DNA of 64,000 nucleotides. Source: Hordeum vulgare subsp. vulgare (Eukaryota; Streptophyta; Magnoliopsida; Poales; Poaceae). Positions 11,150 through 21,531 of the stretch are shown piece by piece (the stretch's first letter is position 1; every line of letters begins with the position of its first letter). The notes beneath the pieces were generated by a model. The model saw nothing but the letters and a program-made list of their open reading frames with translations, was not told where the DNA came from and made no database searches. Location of the stretch: contig NC_058524.1 in NCBI RefSeq assembly GCF_904849725.1, positions 492,592,263-492,656,262 of the forward strand, given 5' to 3'. The translations under genes and the position numbers were made by a program.

Positions 11150-12423
11150 TGCTACTTCTTGAGCTTGCGTTGGTTTTCCCTCGAAGAGGAAAGAGTGATG
11201 TAGCAAAGTAGATAAGTATTTCCCTCAATTTGTTGAGAACCAATGTATCAATCTAGGAGGATGAACAAGCAAGGCCCCAATATTAGCACCTACACAAACA
11301 ATCAAACACTTGCACCCAACGCAATAGAGGGGTCGTCAATCCCTTCACGGTTATTTGCAAGGATGAGATCTGATAGAGATAGGTATAAAAGATTGCGGAA
11401 ACGAAAAGTAAAACAAAAGTAAATAAATGGCAGAAATATATTTTTGGTATTTTTGGTTTATAGATCTGAACATATAATATGGAAAATAGACCCCCGGGCC
11501 ATAGGTTTCACTAGAGGCTTCTCTCATGAAGGAAAATAATATGGTGGGTGAAAAAAATTACTGTCGAGCAATTGATAGAAAGCGAATAATTATGAAGATA
11601 TCTAAGGCAATGATTATGCATATAGGCATCACGTCCGTGTCAATTGGACCGAAACGATTCTGCATCTACTACTACTACTCCACACATAAACCGACTCGTG
11701 CGTGCATCTAGAGTATTAAGTTCATGAAGAACGGAGTAACACATTAAGTAAGATGACATGATGTAGTGGGATAAACTCAAGCAATATGATGAAAACCCCA
11801 TCTTTTTTATGCTCGATGGCAAAAATGCAATACGTGCCTCGCTACCCCTACTTTGTCACTAGGTGAGGACACCGCAAGATTGAACCCAAAACTAAGCACT
11901 TCACCCATTGCAAGAATTACCAATCTAGTTGGCCAAACCAAAGCAATACCTGGAAGAGACTTGCTAAGATGTAAATTATGCATATAAAAATTCAGATAAG
12001 ATTCAAATAATATTCATAGATAATTTGAACATAAACCCACAATTCATCAGATCTCGACAAACACACCGCAAAAGAGTATTACATCGGATAGATCTCTATG
12101 AAGATCATGAAGAACATGGTATTGAAGAACAAAGAGAGAGAAAAAGCCATCTAGCTACTAGCTATGGACCCGTAGGTCTATGGTGAAATACTCACGCATC
12201 ATCGGAGGGGTAATGGAGTTGATGTAGATGCCCTCTGTGATCAATTCCCTCTCCGGCAGATTACGGGAAAAGGCTCCCACATTGGATCTCACGGGAACAT
12301 AGGCTCCTGGCGGCGGAAAAATATTTTTGTGGCTCGTTCCGATATTGGGAGAATATTTGGGAATTTATAGGCCAAGGATTAGGGTTAGGAGGACTGGAGG
12401 GGACCCACAAGCCAGGGGGTGCG
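11150..12423 (-). repeat. 3' LTR of gypsy element A, distal part
   Basis: This is the reverse complement of the family fragment at 5095-6416: it starts (plus strand) TGCTACTTCTTGAGC and carries the AAGTATTTCCCTCA and minus-strand TATA (12363-12369) blocks. The LTR is split by the Tat-like element at 12424-45927 and resumes at 45928-46240, giving a rejoined length of 1,587 bp, nearly equal to the 1,585-bp LTR of element B. The left target site would be AGAGC (11145-11149); its partner is outside the window. Confidence 0.75.
12363..12369 (-). promoter_or_regulatory. TATA box of element A LTR
   Basis: On the minus strand this reads TATAAAT, preceded by GGCC and followed by TCCCAAATATT. It lies at the usual promoter position of this LTR family. 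Confidence 0.45.
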
Positions 12424-13209
12424 TGTCGTGGGAATGAACCTGACATTAGAGGTGTAGGGTACGAAAGAAGAGGGCAGAGTCCTAGCTACGACAAGCTTGT
12501 ACGCAAGATGTATGAGTTCAGGCCCCTCTCGTAGAGGTAACAACCCTATGTCTCGGTGCTCGGGAGCTCTTGCGGTGTGGAATATGTGTTACAGGGGGTG
12601 CGAACCCTTGTGCCAGAGGGGAGGGGTGGCTTATATAGAGTGCGCTACCCCTCAGCAAAGCCCAACATCTAAGGGTTCGATCAATAGTGTTTAAAGGTGT
12701 ACTCTCTTCATCTCAGTTTATAAGTCCGACACGTGTACCTAGGTCGTCAATTTGACCAACTTAATGATAAACATATATTAGAAAAAAATTATCATTAAAA
12801 ACATTAGATGTTCTATTTTCTAATGATATAATTTTTATATTAGATAATAAATTTTATATAAGTCAAATTCACGACCTAGGTACACGTGCTTGCCTTCTAA
12901 ACTGTGACGGAGGTAGTACATTACTGATAACGTGCGTAATAAATTCTATTCATGATGACCAGCCAAACGCTCGCGTGTTGGCCTCCTTGGAGTGGCTTCT
13001 GGACTTCTGCATCGAATGGTTTCTTACGAGTGGAAGTTGGTTGTCGAGTGAAGGGGAACATACTCTGAGTGATTGCTTACCAAGTGACTTAGACGCCATG
13101 GATATTCAGTTAGAATCTTCCTTGTGTCCTTCAAGTTAATAATGAGGTACACCTAGGTAGGACACTTACATCAGGCCTATGATCCTACCCTACGTACATA
13201 TCCCCATCA
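12424..13209 (-). repeat. 3' LTR of the Tat-like element (with Stowaway insertion)
   Basis: On the plus strand it runs from TGTCGTGGGAATG to ATATCCCCATCA. It matches 45359-45927 closely except for the 217-bp Stowaway insertion plus TA duplication at 12702-12918. A minus-strand TATA (plus CTTATATA at 12630-12637) matches that of the other LTR. Confidence 0.85.
12702..12916. mobile_element. Stowaway (Tc1/Mariner) MITE
   Basis: 215 bp flanked by TA target duplications (12700-12701, 12917-12918). Terminal inverted repeats are CTCTCTTCATCTCAGTTTATAA on the left and the complement of TTCTAAACTGTGACGGAGGTAG on the right, close to the Stowaway consensus CTCCCTCCGT. The interior is AT-rich and largely self-complementary. 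The other LTR shows the empty site (GGTGTA followed by TGTTATTGATAACG at about 45632-45650), confirming the borders. Confidence 0.9.
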
Positions 13210-15829
13210 TTAGCCACCGAATAGATTGGGATTCCAGTGAGGAAGGGGTCGATGCAGATTCTATTGAGGTATACCTATCTTGAACGTACTTCCGAGCTTG
13301 ATAGAACTGTGTGTTGACTAAAGTCTTCGTCATTCACCCTGATCGATTCTGTTGTAAAGCACGTCCAAATGAATTTAACCGTCGAGGTTGGTCCGAGTGG
13401 TTAATGAGGTCTTGAGATGTGACATATCACTTCGTCAGGTCCGGATTTCACGGGATTCAAAATTTCGGTTAGCGCGCGCTGCGCGATGATGACGCGACAA
13501 CCAGGGCAAGTGGGGCAGCGACGCCTCGATTATTGCACCGCCCTTATCACCAAGTATCGTGTCTCCTGTGTTATCGGGATAGACAGAGATCCGACGGGTC
13601 CACCAGTCAGTGACTCACTCGGGCGATTATAAATCTGGCTAGCGCTAGGGTTGAGGCAATGCTTTCCCCTGATTCTCCCCTGCTTCCTCTCCACCTCTGC
13701 CTCGCAGCTGCTGCTTTGATCCGTCCCGCTGCCGCGGAAATGACGAATGGCAAGATGAGCCAGCTCGAGTGCGCCAAGAAGGGGGGAAGGTCGAAGAAGG
13801 AGGTGGTTGATCAGTGGTGTCGCCAGGGTGGATCCAGGGAGATTTTCTCCCGTCGACCGTCCGGACGGAGGACGTTCTGGAGCTTGTTGAGAACGGGATG
13901 GTGGATGAAAAGTCGTGGAGGTTGCGTGAAGGGGAGATGGAGCCAGAGCCCCGCGAAGGGGAACAAGTCCTCCCCGTTAGTCACATTGAGCGAGGTTTCT
14001 CCCTGCCCCCTCATCCTTTCGTCCGCGGTTTCTTGCATTATTTTGGCGCGCAACTTCATCATATTCCTCCAAACTACATCGCGTATGTTGCTGCATTCAT
14101 TACATTGTGTGAGTGCATTCTGGGTTGTCCTCCTCACTGGGGACTGTTTAAGCACATCTTCACTGTGCGCTCCCAAGCAGTGAAGAAAGCAAACCCGAGT
14201 GACAGTAGGACTCATGTCATTCAGTTGTGCGATGGTCTCGGGATTCAAGAGAGAAGTAGGAGTACGTATCCCCAGATGACCCTTCCTGAGTCCGTCCGGA
14301 ACTAGCAGTCGACGTGGTTTTACTCTAACGATATTGCATCTCCGAACATGTCGACTGGCCTTCCCCTATTCACCTTGGAGCGACCGACTGCTCCAAGGAC
14401 GATAAACATGTTCGTTGATGAGAAGACTCAGGTGGGGATGTTGGTCAATGAGGTGGTTAACTTGGTTCGTGGCGGAGTTTCGGGGATGGATTTGCTCGAA
14501 ACGTTCCTTGGTCGGCGTATTCAGCCTCTCCAAGCGAGGGATCATGCCATGTGGCACTACTCGGGTCCAGAGGATTCCACTCGGTCGCACTTGGAGGAGG
14601 TTTCTGAGAAAACCGTAGTCCAGTGGCTCAAAAGCATCACCGGAGCCTATGACAATCCAATAGGAGCCAAGCGAATCTTGCCTTACTCTGCAGAAAACAA
14701 GCCGCGGAATTTGGTGCGTTATTTCCATTATGATTAATTCCATATCTTTGTCGAGTGACTAAATCTTTGGTCGATTGACTTTGCTACCTTTGAATCTTGC
14801 AGGTGTGGACAAACATGCATTCACCCGTACCCAACGGGGCTCAACTGGACGTCGATGGGGAAAGCGAAGGTGGCAGCATTGACAGCGACTGTGCTGAAGA
14901 CATTGAGGGGAGTGAAGATGATTCGGGTGAAAGTGAGGAAGAAAACCAGTCTCCTCTGCGACCTGAGTCATGATCCAAGCATCGCCATGATCCAGTGGCT
15001 ACCCCGAGCAAGACCTTAGTGTCCAGCACCAGGAACGTGAAGCGCGACAGAGCTGCCACGACTGAGTGTGCAGAAAAAGCCGCCAAACAACCTAATCCTA
15101 ATGCTCCCAAGCCTCGGAAGGCTCTGCCTTGAATGAGGATCGTCGTGCCAGTCGCTTCTACGTGAGTGCCTGTCTTTTTATTTCTTTTGTCATTGTGAAT
15201 TTCCATGCCTTTGACGACCGAGTGAAATTTACTTGCCAGAGCTGCTACCTCGGTGACGACACCTGTTGCGGATGAAGAAGATCCCATGTACTTGGATGCT
15301 GTGGACATGCCTGCTTCTCAACAAGGTACGACAAGTCTTCATTCTACCATGTTTTTTAGATGAGAACCCGTCGACTGAACTAACTGATACTGTCGACTAA
15401 CACCTTCGGACGTCATCCTTTTGAACGACGAGGGAAAACCGCAACGTTCGATTGCCTAAAAAACTCAGGACTTGCCTGCAGGGCTGGTATCGAGTGCTCG
15501 TCCAGCCAGCTTCACTTCTTTGATTATAGCTCCTCCGACTGGTTCAACTATTGTGACAACAGTGCTGACTACGCCTCCTCTGGCGACTCCTGTTATCACT
15601 ACTGCGATGCTGACTCCTTCAGCGCTGGCATATTCTCTGCAGCGTGTCCCGGAGGATCGAACTGGAGTTGCTAAAGAAGCCATGATTCAAGCCGAACAAA
15701 TGATGCAGCGGACCAGAGATGCGTTTCAGGCTAGCAAGTTGGCATATAATGCCAGTTCGGTGCTTCAAACCAACATCCAAGGAAGTGCAATTGTAAGTTC
15801 ATTTCCGACTGAGTCTTGTCAATCTTGCT

Positions 15830-16215
15830 TTTGCACCCACTGGGTGTTTTCCTGTGTCGTATGGTTTTTTGTCTCTGATCGAGTGGGGGCACGCTGAGTG
15901 AACCCACTGGGTGTAGTCCCCGAGATCGATGTCAAGTTCTTGCATAGGCAGGGGTCTGATTTGGAGTCTTCTTCTCTCTTTTTGACTCGGACAAACCGAA
16001 CCTGGTCGAGTGGTTTTGTATCCAGTGGGGGCATGCTGAGTGCACCCAGTGGGTGTAGCCCCTGAGATCGTTGACGAGTGCTTGCATCGGCAGGGGTCTA
16101 ATTGGAAGACACATTTTGTTTCTTTTTCGTGACTCGGCCAGGACAGACCTGGTTGAGTGGTTTTGTATCCAGTGGGGGCACACTTACTGCACCCACTGGG
16201 TGTAGTCCCCGAGAC
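15830..16215 (+). repeat. intron repeats, about 140-147 bp
   Basis: Within the large intron of the antisense gene, CCCACTGGGTGTAG-type words recur at about 15837, 15904, 16045 and 16192, accompanied by CAGTGGGGGCA and TTGCAT(C/A)GGCAGGGGTCT. This is a short degenerate tandem repeat. Confidence 0.7.
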
Positions 16216-16649
16216 TATTGTTGATCGTTTATGAAGGACAGTAGCCTTAAGAACTCAGACGCAGAAGACTTTTTTGCATTTATAGAAATTATGGGTGGGT
16301 GCGGCGGGCCGCCATTCGGTCGGCTGAACTGTACTTCTCTACTCGGGAGTGAAAAAATATTAGTGTCGACTAAACTATTTCCTTGATATTTTTCAAAAAG
16401 CCTGTGAGATTGGAGTCAAGTATGCTGACTTGGCGTCACAGAAGAACCAGCTTCAGCTGGATCTTGAAGTGAAGACCAATGATTTGGACGCCTTGAAGAA
16501 AGCACTCGAGGACAAGGACAAGGTCCTTGCGGAGGTTAAGGAGAGGTCCGAGGCTGCTGAGAAGAAGCTCTTGGAAATTGACAAGTTGGGAGAAGAAAAC
16601 ACGAAGCTAAAGAAAGAACAACTCGAATGTGGGAAAAAGCTTGAGCAAA

Positions 16650-16760
16650 CACTACAGGAATTAGCTTCTTTGTCGTCTGCCATCACAGACGGCAAAGAGT
16701 ATATCACGGACGGCAAAGAGTATATCACAGACGGCAAAGAATCTCACTGTTCGCAAAATT
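16650..16760 (+). repeat. left terminal and subterminal repeats of the CACTA element
   Basis: After the CACTAC terminus, three copies of a 20-bp unit (TATATCACAGACGGCAAAGA with variants) lie at about 16680-16740. They mirror the GCCGTCTG/GACGGCAAAGA words near the right end. Such subterminal motifs are transposase-binding sites in known CACTA elements. Confidence 0.75.
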
Positions 16761-16914
16761 TCTGCATCAGCCTACGACGGCATTGTAGCTTCTTTGCCTC
16801 TGCCTCACCGAAGCGGACGACAAAAAACTTTGTCGTCAGCTTTCCATGAGAGCAGTCGAAAAATATGTCGAGACGGCAGCCGGCAGGCGTTGCCTCCGTT
16901 AGGGGCTAACGGAG

Positions 16915-17145
16915 GCTTTTCCGTCTGCCTCCCCCTCTTCTGTGCCGTCTGCCTCCCCCCTCTTCTTTGCCGTCTGCCTCCCCCTCCTCCTCCCCCCTCC
17001 TCTGTGTCGTCTGCCTCCCCCTCTTCTTTGCCGTCTGCCTCCCCCCTCTTCTGTGTCGTCTGCCTCCCCCTCTTCTTTGCCGTCAGCCTCCACCTCCTCC
17101 CCCCCTCCTCTGTGCCCTCTTCTTTGCCGTCTGCCCCCCTGGAAG
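16915..17145 (+). repeat. C/T-rich minisatellite (about 24-bp unit)
   Basis: Repeated CCGTCTGCCTCCCCCTCTTC units with small variants, followed by TGTGCC or TTTGCC. It generates proline/serine-rich open frames in several frames that are not genes. Confidence 0.75.
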
Positions 17146-17289
17146 CGGACGACAAGGATACTATATGGCCAGCTGCTGCTGCGCAGGTTGCACAGCTGGG
17201 CGCCACGTGGCACCTTTGCCATCGGTCAGCTAATGGCAAAGGCCTTTGCCATCAGCTGGCAGATGGCAAAGAGCCTATATTGTCACATT

Positions 17290-17690
17290 TTTGTTTATTT
17301 TTTCTATTTCACAGCACATATATATATAATTCATAGCACATATATGATAAATAGGTCACAACACATATATGATATACATATAAAGCTCATCAATGCCATT
17401 TGTTCATCAACGTACATCCCATATATCAAAAGAACCAACACATACAAAGTTTCATGCATATATACATACATATAGTTGCACATATATTGTTCATCCATAT
17501 ATACATATACATATAGTTCCACATTGTTCATCAACTCAAATAAAAACAGGAACTAAAGCACTCCAATGCTAGCTTACATGCATGTAGTACATCCAATCTG
17601 CAAAATGGGAATAAAAAAGTGAGAAGAAGAAGAACAACAACATATATATGACAAATAAGCTAAATTGAAGAAGAAATAGAAGAAGCAAGA
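17290..17690. other. AT-rich spacer in the CACTA element
   Basis: CATATATA-rich sequence with several short direct repeats (ACATATATGATA, CATATATACATA). No gene seen. Confidence 0.6.
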
Positions 17691-20170
17691 AGAGAAGAAG
17701 GAGAAGAAAAACAAGAAGGAGGAGGAGGAGGAGGAGGGGAAGGAGGAGGAGAAGAAGAAAAAAGAATAAGAGAAGAAGAAGGAGAAGAAGGAGGATAAGA
17801 AGGAGGAGAGAAGAAGAAGGAGAAGAAGGAGGGCTCCTTCTCCTTCTTCTCCTCCTTCTCCTTCTTCTTCTCTTCTCCTCCTCCTCCTTCTTCTTCTCCT
17901 TCTCCTTCTCCTTCTCTTCTTCTTCTCTTCTTCTTCTTCTTCTTCTTCCTTCTTTTAATTTCTCCTCTTCTCCTCTTCTTGGAGCTAAATTAGCTAACTA
18001 TGTCTTTTTTGCAACTAAATGGGTTAATTATGTAATTCTAGAGGAAAACAAGCTAAGTATATAATATTAATGAGCTAACCAAGGTTCTTATGCCATTTTG
18101 AGCTTATTATGTCTTTTAGGAGCTTAATTAGTCATTTTATTGAGCTAACCAAGGTTCTTATGATGTTTTTACCTAACTAAGCTAATTATGTCATTTTGGA
18201 TGATAATTGGCTAAGTATGTCTTTGTTGGGGAAAATAAGCTAAATCGAAGAAGAAGAGGAGAAGAAGGAGGGAAGAAGAAGGAGAATAAGGAGGGCTCCT
18301 TCTCCTCCTCCTCCTGCTTCTCTTCTTCTACTCCTCCTCCTTCTTCTCCTTCTCCTTCTCTTCTCTTTCTCTTCTTCTTTTTGTTCTTCCTTTTCATTTC
18401 TCCTCTTCTCCTCTTCTTGGAGCTAAATTAGCTAACTGTGTATTTTAGAGCTAAATGGGCTAATTATCTCATTATAGAGGAAAACAAGCTAAGTATATAA
18501 TATGAATGAGCTAACCAAGGTTCTTATGCCATTTTGAGCTTATAATGTCTTTTTGGAGCTAAATTGGCTAATTATGTCGTTGTTGGGGAAATTAAGGCAA
18601 GGAGAATATGAAAGAGGAGAAGAAACAGGAGGAGGAGGAGAAGAAGAAGAAATAAAGAAGAAGTAGGAGAAGGAGGAGGAGGAGGAGAAGGACTAGAAGG
18701 TCCTTGGCCTTCTCCTCCTTCTCATCCTCCTCCTCCTCCTCCTCCTTCTCCTTCTTCTCTTCTTCTTCTTCTTCTTCTTTCTTTTCATTTTTCCTATTTC
18801 TTCTCCTCTTCTCCTCTTCTTGGAGCTAAATTAGCTAACTATGTCTTTTTGGAGCTAAATGGGCGAATTATCCCATTTTAGATGGAAACAAGCTAAGTAT
18901 ATAATATTAATGAGCTAACCAAGGTTTTTATGCTATTTTGAGGTTATTATGGCATTTTGGAGCTAAATGGGCTAATTATGTCATTATTGGGGAAATTAAG
19001 GCAAGTAGAATATGAAAGAGGAGAAGAAAGAGGAGGAGAAGAAGAAGAAGAAGAAATAAAGAAGAAGGAGGAGAAGGAGGAGGACGAGGAGAAGGACTAG
19101 AAGGTCCTTGGCCTTCTCCTCCTCCTCCTCCTCCTCCTTCTCCTCCTTCTTGACCTTCTAGTCCTTCTCCTCCTCCTCCTCCTTCTCCTTCTCCTCCTCC
19201 TCCTTCTTATCCTTCTCCTTCTCTTCTCTTTCTCTTCTTCTTTTTGTTCTTCCTTTCCATTTCTCCTCTTCTCCTCTTCTTGGAGCTAAATTAGCTAACT
19301 ATGTCTTTGTGGAGCTAAATTGGATAATTATGTCATTATAGAGGAAAACAAGCTAAGTATATAATATTAATGAGCTAACCAAGGTTCTTATGCCATTTTG
19401 AGCTTATAATGTCTTTTTGGAGCTAAATTGACTAATTATGTCATTGTTGGGTAAATTAAGGCAAGGAGAATATGAAAGAGGAGAAGAAAGAGGAGGAGGA
19501 GGAGAATAAGAATAAATAATGAAGAAGGAGGATAAGGAGGAGGAGGAGGAGAAGGACTAGAAGGTCCTTGGCCTTCTCCTCCTTCTCCTCCTCCTCCTCC
19601 TCCTCCACCTTCTCCTTCTTCTCTTCTTCTTCTTCTTCTTCTTTCTTTTCATTTTTCCTATTTCTTCTCCTCTTCTTGGAGCTAAATTAGCTAACTATGT
19701 CTTTTTGGAGCAAAATGGGCTAATTATCCCATTTTAGAGGAAAACAAGCTAAGTATATAATATTAATGAGCTAACTAAGGTTCTTATGCCATTTTGAGGT
19801 TATTATGGCATTTTGGAGCTAATGGGCTAATTATGTCATTGTTGGGGAAATTAAGGCAAGGAGAATTTGAAAGAGGAGAAGAAAGAGGAGGAGGAGGAGA
19901 AGAAGAAGAAATAAAGAAAAAGGAGGAGGAGGAGAAGGACTAGAAGGTCCTTGGCCTTCTCCTCCTTCTCCTCCTCCTCCTCCTTCTTCTCCTCCTCCTT
20001 CTTCTCCTTCTCCTTATCTTCTCTTTCTCTTCTTCTTTTTGTTCTTCCTTTTCATTTCTCCTCTTCTCCTCTTCTTGGAGCTAAATTAGCTAACTGTGTC
20101 TTTGTGGAGCTAAATGGGCTAATTATGTCATTGTTGGGGGAAATTAAGGCAAGGAGAATATGAAAGAGGA
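17690..20170. repeat. tandem array of about 400-460-bp units with inverted GA/TC tracts
   Basis: The word GGAGCTAAATTAGCTAAC starts at 17981, 18419, 18822, 19282, 19678 and 20077 (spacings 438, 403, 460, 396, 399). Each unit holds a GA-rich purine tract, then a TC-rich tract that is its near inverse complement (for example around 17820 and 18700 with GGTCCTTGGCC), then an AT-rich spacer with TTAATGAGCTAACCAAGGTTCTTATGCC-like sequence. The purine/pyrimidine halves could fold as hairpins. Confidence 0.85.
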
Positions 20171-20179
20171 GAAGAGAAA

Positions 20180-21474
20180 CTTACCGTAGTGGTCATCAAG
20201 GAGGAGAAACACCTGGAGAAGGGTCGTGCGATGCCGCTCGGGAGTTATTCTGCAGAATAGATATTTTGCAATGTCTCAGTTAGCATCATGACACTCAGTT
20301 ATTAATACTAGTTTATAATGAAACTCACCGTGCCAATCAAAGAGAAGACGGGCATCGGCGGAGGGACTTGACCGCTCTTCTCGCACAAACCCTGAAGAGT
20401 GGGTCGTATTAGTTAGTAATGAAAGAGACATTACACACATGATTTGGCTAATGTGAAAAAAAACTTACCACAAAAAGCTCGTACAGGGCCCGTTGACCCG
20501 CCTCATTCCGGGACCTCTCCTCCTCAATCAATCGTGCCGTGGTCTGGTCCCTCTCATCAAGAGCAGCCTGAAGAGCAGCCTGGCTTGCCAATCTCTCTTT
20601 CTCAAGAGCAGCCTAGTTTGCCAATCTCTCTTTCTCAAGAGCAGCCTGGTTTGCCAATCTCTCTTTCTCAAGAGCAGCCTGGTTTGCCAATCTCTCTTTC
20701 TGAAGGGCAGCCTGAAACACCATTCCTCGTTACCACAGTAATGATCTATGGTGACACACATAATGAAATGGATGAAAGTGTTCTTAGTCCGTACAACTAA
20801 CCTTGATGGCAAGATCGACTGGCCGTGGACGACGCGTTATCTCAGGATAGATGCTCGACTGGCGCGCCTTGATCTCCGGGAGAGTGAGTGGACAACGTAT
20901 TATCCCATCTCCAATGGCTATCGAGCCATGGGGCCTCCCGCCACCAGATATCATCACCAGCTCTGGATCCAAAGGTTCCTGGCTAGGGTTAAAGTCATCC
21001 CCTTTCGTAGCCTTCCCCGCGTCCCCGTATGCAACGAGCTTGTGGTGGGATGATATGTTGGTGAAGTTATTGGGATCATCCAGGTCAGACTCAGAGAATG
21101 CCTTCGCCTTCTTGTACGAGGCAGTATGGGCCATGCCATAAAGGTCGTACAAGTGTGGCATCTCCGTCTTATTGTGATGCGCCTAAAAGAGAGGAACAAA
21201 GTATTAGCATGAAGGATGAATTATATGAATCATGAAGCAAATCACATACCCAGTTTCGTCCAAATTGAAGTAAGTTGGCGCTGCCTTGATGGTGTGGCAC
21301 ACCAACCATTTGGCTACGCCGATCCTTCGCATTCTCGTGGACGGCTCGCCAGCTGCCTGTGCACCACTCATCAACCAACGCCTCCCAACAATCCATGTTA
21401 TCCGCACACCATCTCGGGGGCACATGTAAGTTATTAGAAAGAATTTTGAGCGCTACGCCTATGAATGAAATCAA
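20180..21474 (-). pseudogene. CACTA second protein (Transposase_24-like, TnpA-type)
   Basis: Read on the minus strand. The part at 21474-21169 contains PPRWCADN, then VPHHQGSANLLQF, the pattern of plant CACTA Transposase_24 proteins. It continues through 21161-20812 and, across an intron-like gap (about 20803-20712), into a coiled coil of KERLANQAAL repeats and an RNEAGQRALYELF end near 20475; further small exon-like pieces flank splice-like sites near 20390-20330 and 20250-20180. TAG at 20613-20615 interrupts the repeat. Plant relatives bind the subterminal repeats; that role is assumed here. Exon borders are approximate. Confidence 0.6.
20574..20711 (-). repeat. 30-33-bp coding repeat (KERLANQAAL)
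   Basis: Four to five tandem units, each encoding a ten-residue heptad-like coiled-coil segment on the minus strand. One unit carries a stop codon. The other frames give long spurious ORFs on both strands. Confidence 0.75.
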
Positions 21475-21531
21475 TAAAACTACGTAGAAGGACTTAAGAA
21501 TAGGTAATTACCTTCATGTATTGCTCCTTCT

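Noticed and set aside
16430..16849. Apparent fusion of a coiled coil with an ITDGKEY repeat
   Set aside because: The tail is read-through into the CACTA subterminal repeats beyond 16650.
16794..17475. Proline/serine-rich ORFs on both strands
   Set aside because: Product of the 24-bp C/T-rich minisatellite.
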